64,000 nucleotides of DNA, taken from NCBI GenBank assembly GCA_000149265.1, contig CH002917.1, positions 1,378,892-1,442,891 on the forward strand, written 5' to 3'. A program made the translations under genes and the position numbers. Source of the stretch: Ciona savignyi. Taxonomy: Eukaryota > Chordata > Ascidiacea > Phlebobranchia > Cionidae. Positions within the stretch are counted from its first letter, which is position 1, and the number at the start of each line of letters is the position of its first letter. The notes beneath the pieces are model-generated. The model saw only the letters and a list, made by a program, of their open reading frames with translations. It did no database searches and had not been told where the DNA came from. Of the stretch, positions 24,852 to 35,525 are shown one piece after another.

Positions 24852-25034
24852 GACTTTTTTATTTAAAAAAATGTAATTTTCTGTTTTTTTCCCGTGCTTA
24901 CAAGCATCATTTTTACTTAATTTACAATTTTAAACAGCAATAGTCTGGTGCCTTGCAAAACTTTATTACTTTGTAAAGTTTGGCTCACCTAGTTTCCAGA
25001 CAGAATACTTTCGGTGGTTAATTAGCGTCACCTT

Positions 25035-25490
25035 TCAGCCTGATGGCTGCAGGTACAAGACTGGTCGATAGCAGTCCGTTTTATCCTTGCTGGACAAGCA
25101 CTTCTATCGATATTGACCGATTCCCGTAGTTTAATGGGTTCTACTAGAACTAGGAATGTCTCAATCATACAGCACACACTGCAATAATCTCCGTAACCCA
25201 CGGTGGCCGGGATATGATCTGACGATTGCCGGTTTGATAACCACGTGCGTTTTCCCATTCAGGATGATAAACACGAGTACCCTGTCCTACCACGCTCGTC
25301 CGGCCGGTCGGTCGGTCTAGCGGTTTAGTGCGTCCGTCGCCTTTCAATCGAAAGGTTGCATAAGGTGCGAAACTGGTCGCTGGCTAGTCGGTTGTGTCCT
25401 TAGGCAAGGCACTTTATGGACATTGTCTGAACCCAGCGGATGAATGGGTTCGACTGGGAAATTGACCCGACGGTGGGCGAGATGTGATCC
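25035..25490 (+). mobile_element. Two adjoining SINE-B copies
   Basis: The first (25035-25290) carries CAGCCTGATGGCTGCAGGT, GGTTCTACTAGAAC, CACACTGCAATAATCTCCG and TTTTCCCATTCAGGATGATAAACACGAGTACCCTGTCC. The second (25295-25490) restarts with CGGTCTAGCGGTTTAGTG, GAAAGGTTGCA, GTGCGAAACTGGTCGCTGGC, TGTGTCCTTAGGCAAGGCAC and ACCCAGCGGATGAATGGG. Both are repeated at 35705-36160. Confidence 0.82.
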
Positions 25491-26540
25491 CAAACAAGAT
25501 TAATTGTTAAACAAAAAACTAACGTAGCCTATGAAAGAAATTAAAAAAATCCAACGTAACGGAACCCTGGTTACCCGAATATACACCGTGGAATATTGTC
25601 AGCTGCCTGTTGGATATCTCCATTAGAATTTTACCACAGCTGTCCGTCAACATCGTTACCCCATTCACTCTCCATACATTGTCACCACTTCACTGAAACA
25701 ATGTTTTGTTTTACATTTGTTTATTTTTAATTTGTGCTGGCAAATTTTGTTGCTTGATTTCCGCAACAGAGTAGCGAAAACAATTTCATAAATAAAAACA
25801 CCGCTAACTTCTTACATCTGTTTAAAACGACCACTTTTTTACAGGAAATATCAATACACAAAGGTGCAGTTTTACAAAGAATATGCAAGAAAATGATAGC
25901 ACCAGAACCCATCCTTTTTGCTACAAATCCAGTTTTAACCAGCCAAAACTGGAATCTTCGCCGGTGTTTTGCTCAAATTTGATAGACACAGGTCGATATT
26001 TTGTTTTTATTCTAAATCTTCCAATATCGTATTTGTGACAAATCGTTTAACGAATCTAAAAGTGTATGCACGCCTCTTCAGGCGTATAGTTGATATATGA
26101 AATAGCTCTGTAAATTGAAATTATTTTACACTACGACACAGTCATTACCCAAAATGCATTTTAAGCGCGGCTTCTCAAAGTGTATTCTTTAGTATGCCCT
26201 CCCCCAAAAAATCTTTTTTAACATCACCGCTTGTAGCTAACAAATCCAGAAGGCATCTTCATTTTCAATCATCAAAACACACATTTTGCAGTACTGGAGT
26301 CTGATAATCGTTAACTCTGTAAACGAGATAGCTTGAATGTACAGGGAATGTTATATATCTATATTGCCTCCCTAGAGCACGCATGTAACTTGAATGACTA
26401 ATCAAAGCTTAATTAATCTCAGGCGAAGCCATTACTGCAAGACCAACGACCTTATTCCCCGAAGATTCGAGTATATTCCTGGGCGCGTCATCACGCTCAT
26501 TACACTTTCAAAAATCGCCAGTGTAGAGAGGAAATATCCA

Positions 26541-26890
26541 ACATTACCGGGACTTTGAACTAAAATTGTCAAGGATCAGTTTACTGTTTCATCTTTATTT
26601 CGTACAGCACTAGTTCCAGCGCTAGAAATTTACTTGTTTTCTGCTTAACATTGAGAAGAAAATACCTAACTATGTGTCGTTGGGATTTGTTAGTAATTAA
26701 GAAAAAAAATCCCATTCCTTTAATTTTTTAACTCAGCGGCGTAACTGTGGGTTAGGAATTGGTATAAAAATTACTGGGACTTTGAACTAAAATTGTCAAG
26801 GACCAGTTTACTGTGTTTGTCTTTATTTCGTACAGCACTAGTTCCAGCGCTAAATTTCTTGTTTTGTGCTTAATATTGAGAAGAAAATAA
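26541..26890 (+). repeat. Local duplication unique to unit 1
   Basis: GGGACTTTGAACTAAAATTGTC, GTACAGCACTAGTTCCAGCGCTA and TTGAGAAGAAAAT occur at about 26550-26660 and again at about 26779-26890. In copy 2 the block occurs once (37217-37330). It accounts for most of the change in offset between the units from about 10,668 to about 10,390. Confidence 0.85.
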
Positions 26891-28661
26891 TTATTACGGA
26901 CCAATGCCTATTTACGGACAAATGGCAAACAAATATGTGTTTAGATAAAACTACTGCGTAAATTCAGTCTCGTTAGGATCTGTTAGTAATTACTAAAAAA
27001 TCCCATTCCTTTAATAACTGTGGGATAGGAATTGGTATAAAATTCCTTATTTTCGTACTTTTGTATACTCCCCATTTAGTTTGCAGATACCATACAATCT
27101 CGCGTCTATTTATAGTCACAAATTCAGTTGGCACCTAATCAAAACACGAAGATATTAAAACACATCATTAAAATAAGTTAAGTCTCATTCGTTCAATTTT
27201 TTCAAATGCACCGGCTTTCGCAAAATATACACGGAGGTTTTTTAAATCGTTTTGCATAGGAGTTGTTTATTTTTTGCTAAAATACAAATTAAACTTGAGA
27301 TTATTGTGCTTTTTATAGTATTGTCAATATTGCTTTGACGGTCGATATGCTAACCCGCACAATGCAAATACGATTGCCGCAAAATTGCTGCCTTAATAAG
27401 GTCAAAATTCAATAATTTGCAAACGCCATCGAATTTTAGACCGTTGTCTGGCTGTGCATGTGCGCATCTAGTCGCATTGGATAAATACGTAAACAAACAA
27501 TGTCGTTTAATCTTTGAAGTATCTCTAGCCTTATCATGTCTGCCACTGTACGAATTTAAATCGCCCATTCTACAAAGTGATGTCAACTGCGTGGTAAACG
27601 AATTGTACAGATGTTAACTATGAAAAATTGTGATTAATTGATGTCTGCATATTGGTATAATCGCAAATACCATCGCATGAGTTACTTTCATAACCAAAGC
27701 TTTCATGGGGTACCTTTTGGCGTTTGACGTAATAAAACTGACGTTATCAATCTTGTAAATACACCGGTATGACGTAAGCGAATACCTGCGGTTTAACGGC
27801 GGTCTTATACCGGGGAATAAGATATTAGAGCTAGTTAGCCCACAGGAAATTGTAGAGTGAAAACGTGCATTGTGTGTTGCCCGTATGACTGGACTGCTGG
27901 TACCCGCCAGTAAATACGTCATGGTGTGATTTGCGTTTTTTGAGTGCTAGCGTTGTGTGCTTGGACTCGAACGTTTCGTACAAGGAGTAAATTATTTTCG
28001 GCGTTTAGGTATCCGAAAGATAACAACAAAGAGATATCGAAGGTTCCAGGAAATTCATTTTAATGTATAATACGTTTCTTTCTAATGGTTGATATACAAA
28101 ACACTTAGTCAGAAATGGTTTTGTGTCTATTGTAAGTTTGTGCACGATTTTTGCATTTGTTTATGGCTGTACAAGACCATCTTACCATACTTTAAATGAG
28201 AAACGCGATTATAAGACACATCTGGGTTTAGCGCAAAGCCCGTATACTTTCATATTTCGATTTCTAATTAAATAATGTTCTTAATGACCAGCCCATCATG
28301 GGTTCGAAACTTTGCTGGGTTGGTAATCTTTCGTTCCCATTGTGCATCGAACTGTAGGTCTCCTGTAATTTCCTTCAATGAGCCGCTTCTCTTGCAGTTC
28401 TTTTTTTTAACTTTTTTCTGTTTGTAACAACCGTAAGCACATGCAGTCGCGAACATAAAATGGTGCCTAACTCAGATTAGATACACCTGGGTTAAGATCA
28501 AAGCCCATACACTTTAATATGTTGATTTTTTACTTAAATAATGATCCAATGATCAGCCCATCATGGGTTCGAAACTTTGCCCAGTTGGTAAACTTTCGTT
28601 CCCATTGTGCATCGAACTGTAGCTCGCTTACTGTCTCCCCAATGAATCCATTTTCTTGCAG

Positions 28662-30694
28662 TGGACATTAACGACGTTGTGACAAGACAGACGTGCGAAT
28701 CTGGTTCAGGATGTTGCTACGAGCAGGTGACACTAAGCTTTCTCGAGCGAGGGTTGGGAGTCCGGAAGCCTCCCACCTGCTACAAAAAATGAGTAAGTCG
28801 TGGTGCTCGTGGCACCAGCAACCAGTGCCTACCTAAAGGCTATAATTAGATATGGGCCTAAAAATACAGATATTTTGATGTTACTGTTGAATTAAAGAAA
28901 ATTACATTTGCAAGACAGCACTTAATGTTTTTGACATTGCGCGGACCCTAAGTCTGGATATTTGATCCTGTGCGCTATTTGCCTAACGGGTAAACCTAGT
29001 ACAAATGACATTTTTGCCAATATTCCAATATTTTCGGTTATTATGTTCGGCCATTCATTATTTTGGTAATTGTGGATAGGAAAGAATTATCACCAGCCAT
29101 CGAAGACAGGTGTTGGTATTTTTTTAGTAAATTATAAGTTGATTGCAAACTATCCTCTTTTTCACTATTTCAACGAGCTATCAATACCGTGCTGTGTTCC
29201 GAACTGCTTACATATAAGCGAACATGGTAAGAAAGAATACTTGCTTTTATCCTTCAAGATGAGAAAATGTTGGGAAACTATAACTCGAGCATTCATCAGA
29301 TTATCCATAGTTGCCGAAACTATCACATAGTGCTAATTGCGAAGGATTTATAGCTGCAATGTTTGTTCAGCCTATAAATTCACTGGGGGTCAAGCTTCCA
29401 GCTAAGACTGGCTTCGATCTTGCTAAATTATAGCTGGTGGCCCTAATCGTTACCTATGAGCGGCCTTTAGATGGTTGTATAAACAGTTAGCGCGAACGCA
29501 TAAAGTCGAACCCAAACCCACCCTGTTGTTAGGATTCCTATACAGAGTTTAACTTGGTCAATTGCAGGCGTGGTGATTGCCCCGACACAAGCAGCACCGA
29601 CCACAACCGCAGCACCCGCCGCACGTAAGTTAACTTTTTATTTATTTTGTTGGGCCAAGGTTTGAACTCATAATGGTCTGTTCCCTTTATAAGACCGTTT
29701 TTGTACTGAATTGATATATGCGTTGGTTGTGTTAACCTTTCTGCCACACGACCGTACACTTTAGTGTACTTTTCAGCACCTTTCTCTACCAACTAGAATA
29801 CAGCGCAGAAAAAAAGAGCTGATTACAACACGATTTAGGGCAGGTGATGTTGCCGAACGGTTAAAGCGACCGACACACATACCACTTATATACAAAAAAC
29901 GGTCTTAGCAAAATTTTTTTTATGGCATCGTAACTAAGCCCCACAAATCTTGTTTGTAAGTAGTTTTTAAATATCCCCTTGATTTACCACTTTTAGAAAC
30001 CACCTCGCTTGCTGCCTCCCATCTTATTCATATCCTTCATTTTTTTCATTTTTTTCTCTTTTTTTACCGAGCCAAGTTTCGAACCCATGATAGGCTCGTC
30101 TCCAGGACCGTTTTATGTTTAAGAGTCGGTATATGCATTGGTCGCGGTAACTATACGGTCACACGACCGTATATCCACACCCCTCTTAATACCTGGACCT
30201 TTTTTCAGCGGCCCCGGTATGCAAGGACCGAGACACCCTTGCCCCGACCTCCAGAGAGGACTGTGGCCAATTTGACTACCACGAGTGCGTCCGTGTGAAA
30301 GGATGCTGTTACATGCCGGAGATCCTGATCCCAGGCGCCCCTTGGTGTTTTAAAAAAAGTGAGTAAGAACTATAATTTGGGCAATTAACTGTGCTAAAGA
30401 TGTTCAAATAGGGAAATTTGATCTGTGTTTGTTGCCGGGCGGTGGGAAACGCAGGCATGTAATACTGACTGTGTCAAAACAGTTAGGTTTCTATATTGTA
30501 GTGTGTTATACATGTTGTTTGTTTTTAGTTTCTTTTTAATCCATTAATTTACTTAGCTCTGTTATCGTCTGGCAAACCAAATTAATTAGGGCAGTAATAT
30601 TATAAGTTGTGCCGGAATTAAACAATGGCCGGCGATTTCCGTGACTTCTAAGTTGAATAAAATCTAACCTTATTTTTTTTATTTTTCAGCGTAA
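28662..30694 (+). pseudogene. Duplicated last four coding exons of the trefoil gene
   Basis: Copies of trefoil-gene exons 19-22: 28662-28792, 29568-29624, 30209-30358 and 30690-30694, with every GT-AG site intact. There is no signal-peptide exon or start in this unit. In the first exon the source reading CYKKM-donor has lost one A/G base in the AAGAAAATGAGTAAG region, so the frame reads CYKK then TGA before the donor. Differences in the other exons are mainly synonymous: in the last trefoil exon one replacement (Leu to Arg in ECV-V-K) against several silent changes. It could be a dead fragment, an alternative 3' end of the upstream gene with a sequencing error, or the other haplotype. Confidence 0.75.
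29690..29760 (-). mobile_element. SINE-A fragment present only in unit 2
   Basis: ACCGTTTTTGTACTGAATTGATATATGCGTTGGTTGTGTTAACCTTTCTGCCACACGACCGTAC lies where unit 1 has no equivalent. It lacks the B-box half. A SINE-A in plus orientation follows at 29845-29945, as in unit 1. Confidence 0.75.
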
Positions 30695-33600
30695 CTTCTT
30701 CGGCTGAACTTATCCTTACATCTGCCAAATAGTTACTTCATTGGTTCATTATTATACAGCATATACTTTCAACTTGTACCTTCATTAATCGTGCGTGCAT
30801 CTAACTCGGCAGTATTAGCTACTGCGTTTTAACCTAATTAATCGAACTCTTTGTTTTTTTCATTTGTTCCTTGTTATTTATTCTCTCCTTTTTTTCCTGT
30901 TTTAAATTTCGGATGTAAACTAATCCTCCCCGTGTCGCTTCGGCGCCTGAAATGGCGACTACGACCTAAAGCTTATGGGATCTAACATCTTAAATGACAT
31001 GCCAGTCATGTTAAAATCTCACTCGCGTTGTGAATCTATATGTATAGTCGAAAATAAACTAATAGACGAAAGCGCAAAGTAGTGTGGTTTTAATTCTGGA
31101 CTAGTTCCAACCCTTTAAGACAGGTTTCCGATTTAATACAATTTATTAATTTTGCCATTCCGCTTAGTGTGACGGTTCTGGCATGGTGGACATACTAGAA
31201 AGGTTCTAGGATCGAACCCAGCCCTTAAAACTGCTATTTTTATCTCAATGGTATAGGTCGGGTTCTTCAAAAGATTGTGGTATCGAAATCAACCGCAAAG
31301 ATATTTGATTGATTGATTAACACACTTACACGTCCCGTAAACCTAGTGAATTTACAAAAATATACATAGGGATGTTTACCGGTTATACAAAAAATGTCGC
31401 CATCATGTTTAACACAAAGCAATAGCTCCGTTAACTCGATTCGTCTCAGCGAATGGTGTTATGCCCATTCATTTTTACTCAACAAAACACTCGTTTAAAA
31501 AAATGAGGGTACACCTCATCACATCATGCCGCGCATAAAGATCGTAATTGTTGATACGCCATCTATATTAGCTTCGTCAACTGTAGCCGGGTGCAAATAT
31601 TTGGTGCTGCATGCTTTGACACACCAATTTCTAACGCTGCTCTTCCAACGATAACTGCGGACATGTCACATCGTTCGATTTTTTCTTCGGTGATGACGTC
31701 ACCGGCGTATCCCTACATCTGATATATAGTGTCGAGAAATGTATGGTAAAGATCTTACGCCGTGTTACGTCACTCATAATCAAATTATAGAAACTTTGCC
31801 AAAAAATTACCCATCAATATGCGAATCATTGAAAGCACGGATGAAAACAGGTTTGACAGAATGCAGAATTACTGGTGTAAATGGCTTTATTACAGAGAGA
31901 ATATAGTATATTAGACCGTGTTTATTGTTTTGAAAATCTAGAATATTTAAACTTTAGATTCTAAAGGAAATCAAAATTAAGCGAGTGATGGAATTAAAAC
32001 TAATTAGGCGTGCTGTTCCTTGCAGAGTTTGAGGACCGGTTAATTGCAGCGCCTTCCATTCGCTCCAGTGAGCGAAATAAAATAGCTGATTTCTACTAGG
32101 CTGGTTGCTGGTGATGAAATTAGGCGGAAAACGTAGTTTCTGGCGTGACAAGGACATTAAATATTAATAGGACGTTAGATAATTGATTAGCAGTGAAGTG
32201 GTTGAATGGACATATTCTACGGGTAGTACGGGCTGGTACAACTTCAATGTTAGCTGGATAGATAGCCAAAAGGTCGGAAAGAGAACTGCGCGCTGAAAGG
32301 AGGGTTAAAATGCTGGGTTTACTTGAGCTTGAAGTTGGTTACGTGGGTGTGATGTTGGTTACGTGGGTGTGGTGTTTCCAGCGCTTTGTATCACTTTAGT
32401 TTGTTTGATTTGTACTTACAGTAAGCTGATTGATAGAGTTACATGAAGAAGTATAGGAGACGTAGAGCTACTGAACTAGCCGATTGTATTACATGTAAAA
32501 ATCTACCTTGGGTTTGCATGAGACGTTAGTATAAACTGAGATAATTAATATAAGCTGACGTTACATATAGAATACAGACATGAAACATTTAACTTATTCG
32601 GTGTTCAGTTTAGATTACTGTATATTTGTTCCTTCGCGCAGTATAAAAAATAGGCATATTTGCTTGGACAAAATTGCAAAACACCTTTCGCTGAGACGCA
32701 CCACGAAAAAATGTGTAAAACGATTTCAGTCAACCTTTTAAAGGCGAAGGTTTATTTATTGTATCACCGTGTGCCTGCGGTCTTGTTCGTTTATTGCTGT
32801 GGAGGTTGATAAAGTCTTGTAAAACACGTAGTTCGCTTGCGACGTTCTTGTGCTGCATTAGGTAATTGGCTGCGGTCTTATTTAACAGGAATTTTACATT
32901 GAATGTAAATTTTGCCTTTGTAGGCTGTGTTAACGTAACCTTGTCGCTATTCAGTCTAGATGTACCAATTTATGTCAAGTTCAAAGTTTAGATATTTGCG
33001 ATTATTGTGCAAACGGTTTGACAAACGTTAATCCCATCGAAAATTATCTATACTCGCTGCCATTGTTTAAAATTTATTTTCAAAAGTGAGAGAAGAAATA
33101 ATTTCCCTGCCTTTAACCAGGAACACTCATCAAATATAGATGATAAAACGAATTGCCAACTATGCACTATTCATAAGCCATGAAATGGTTGTAGATAACC
33201 AGTAGTTAAATTATTTCGCTTGCCAAATGATTTGAATTTCTAATTTGCACGATGAAACATAGTTTAGGTAATTTCCAAATGAACTCATCACAGGACAGGA
33301 ACAGAAAACGATGACAATCAGAACGGTCTTTAAAGAACAAAAATCTCATTGAAAACCTCAACAGGACATAAATGTTAAATATAGCGGACGCTGCCACCAA
33401 ACCTAGGCAAGAATACAAAAATTTGGAAAAAAAAGAGTGGTAATCAGATCAAGGGGGAGTGAGCTTTATATGTGGCCATGTTGTATATCAATAATATTAG
33501 TAAAATTGTTGCTAAAAACTTATCAAACAAGCTGTCACAGTTTACACGGATTCCCTTAATCGTGGGACGTATAGCAGGTATCACTAAAAGGGAGAAATGA

Positions 33601-34285
33601 GTATAGGACGCTGTTTACTTGGATAAGGAAGCGAAATGATTTTAACAATTATCCCAACGCTAATCTTAACCAATGTCTAACTCTGAAGCCCAGCCATGCC
33701 GCTCTTTTTAAGTTTTGTGGTTATATAACTGTTAATGTTAAATCATAGTGTTTTGGTCCTTTGCGCTGGTTTTGGTTAAATTGTTTACATTGGTTGTCGC
33801 CACCAGTTTGGGTGGTTTGTCCTGATCTTGAAGAACCGCTCCGTGCCTCTGGCACTGTTTGATAGTTTGAATATGCGTTTTAAGAATAGTTTAACTCGAA
33901 GAACTTGGAAAGAAATTTTGTAATTAAATATGTAATTCAGGTCACGAGTTTTTAATGGTCATTGTTATGCTTAGTTTCGCTAAATATACCATTTAATATT
34001 TTACGCCAATTTGTATTTGGTTGGCAGTTAGATTTAATTAAATTGACACAAGCGTAGGCGGAACTACGCCCAGTGAATCGTGCACAAAACAATCGATTTC
34101 GTGTGGCTGTTTCAGGCTGTATCTTACATACCAGTAAATTGTACTTACTTCTACCTGCTTTTAGTGTTTAGGTATATTGTTAAACAATGCCTCCTCTTGG
34201 AACAGACATAATTGGTTTTATATTATTCAGTTAAAATCACCGACGAATATACGAACTAAAGCTTAGTTTATAACCACAAACCGCA
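30695..34285. other. Intergenic region, unit 2
   Basis: Collinear with 20051-23655, with a poly(A) signal near 31051, TGACGTCA at 31694-31701 and TATATA just downstream. A 17-bp direct duplication (GTTGGTTACGTGGGTGT, near 32336) is specific to this copy. No exon series recognised. Confidence 0.55.
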
Positions 34286-35525
34286 ATGTTTTCTGGTGGC
34301 CTGTTATCTCGCAACATTGCTGGTAAATTCCGCAGCCCTGCGCCGGATGCCAATCAAACCAAATCAATCCAAGGAAAAGATAAGAATAAGCCCACCGGGA
34401 GCAATCTATTCCCGAAGCGCGCCGGGGACAGTAAGCTAATTAACTGGTGCGAGGGCGATGGCAGGTACAGGCGAAAGGTCAGCGAGACTTCATTATTTAT
34501 TCCTTGTACAAATCACTGGTGAAAGTAGAATGGTTTTCTTAACAGCCCTATCGTGTCTGTCGTAGAAACAAATGTTATCAATCGTAAAAGCGTGGTAAGA
34601 TTGTTTAACAATTTATTTACCAGAAGTGCGTTTATATCCGTTAACGCGTACTTTTACCAGTGCTAAATCTAATTATTGTGGTTGTACCACAATATCCCTT
34701 TGATGTCTGTTTAAAAAACACATTTACTGTTCAGTTTTCTTTTTTTAACCGACAATTCTGGGTTTTTATACGATCTCTTTATATAAGTTGGTGTTGTTAA
34801 ACGACCGTTTTTGTTTAGTAGTCGGTATATGTATAGGTCTCGCTAACTATCCGGCCTCATAATCGCTCTTTTTCTTTCAGTTTATCCGGGAAGTCAATTC
34901 AAGACCGACGTACACCATCCAGGTGCCTGGAAACATTAAACTCCTGTCGCCAGGTGGCGGTATTGCGATCCTGGGAGCACTGTTTCTGATCGCCGGTAAT
35001 CACTCGACTAGTGAACACGGCCGAATTTTACGAAAACTTGAATTAAAAGATTTCAGTTACTTGTCTTGAGTTAAATTGTTAACGACTACACTCAAGTATT
35101 GTTTTACAACTATTTATTGTTACATCCAAGGTTTTTTCATATCCTATGTTTTTGTTTTAAGGGATTGAAAAACTACAAAAGGACCTAAGTTACCAAATGT
35201 TTTGATCTAAAGAACATGCTTGTAATGTGCATGGTACTTGGGCATTAATAAGTTAAAGGACCGTTTTTTGTATAGTAGTCGGTATATGTATCAATCGGGA
35301 TAACCATTCGGCAACACGACCGTACTTTTGTTTTTTATTTTAGGCTCCGTCTTAACGTGGTTGCTTCGAGTGTCCTTGTGCGGACCTGTCGGAGTGGGAA
35401 TTGGACTCTTTATTATTCTGGTGGCGACCACTCTGATTCTTGAAAATCGCAACTCGTCTAACAAGCTGGTCCATGTAAAGGATTTATACATCGAATTCGC
35501 CGTATCAGCAAGCTACGGTAACTAA
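34286..35525 (+). CDS. Two-transmembrane protein, 3 exons, 162 aa (copy 2)
   Basis: Exons 34286-34477, 34881-34995 and 35344-35525 give an intact 162-residue product with the same two-helix layout as the copy at 23656-24851. I count two replacements (Ser23 to Asn, Ser57 to Gly) and about 14 silent changes. In exon 3 all 11 differences are synonymous. The donor after exon 1 is GTCAGC, slightly better than the GTCGGC of copy 1. A SINE-A remnant (35255-35325) sits immediately before the exon 3 acceptor and is absent from copy 1. Function unknown. The substitution pattern says the protein is under purifying selection, whether these are paralogues or alleles. Confidence 0.8.
35255..35325 (-). mobile_element. 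SINE-A remnant before exon 3 of two-TM gene copy 2
   Basis: GGACCGTTTTTTGTATAGTAGTCGGTATATGTATCAATCGGGATAACCATTCGGCAACACGACCGTAC. The equivalent place in copy 1 has only CTCCGACCGTA, which could be a deletion scar or an independent sequence. Confidence 0.8.

Larger units (their letters stand above)
17850..28212 (+). repeat. Tandem duplication unit, copy 1 (~10.4 kb)
   Basis: Nearly collinear with 28213-38636. The left end matches copy 2 from about 17850 (ACAACCGTAAGCAC block). The right end is sharp: GAGAAACGCGATTAT is shared, after which copy 1 continues straight into the start of copy 2 while copy 2 continues into unique sequence at 38637. Unique to copy 1 are a second ~230-270-bp block around 26541-26890 and a ~46-bp tandem repeat at 18245-18340. 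The unit contains the last four coding exons of the trefoil gene and a whole two-TM gene. Confidence 0.93.
24852..28212. other. 3' region of unit 1, no gene recognised
   Basis: Contains SINE-B modules at 25035-25490 and AT-rich sequence. Short open frames on both strands (for example a 102-codon minus frame at 27614-27922) show no family resemblance. Between copies that frame has about eight replacements in 102 codons, so it lacks the coding-constraint pattern of the two-TM gene. Confidence 0.6.

Noticed and set aside
27614-27922. 102-codon minus frame also present in copy 2 (38002-38346)
   Set aside because: Its survival is explained by recent duplication. About eight residues change between copies, unlike the silent-only pattern of the two-TM gene, and no domain is visible.
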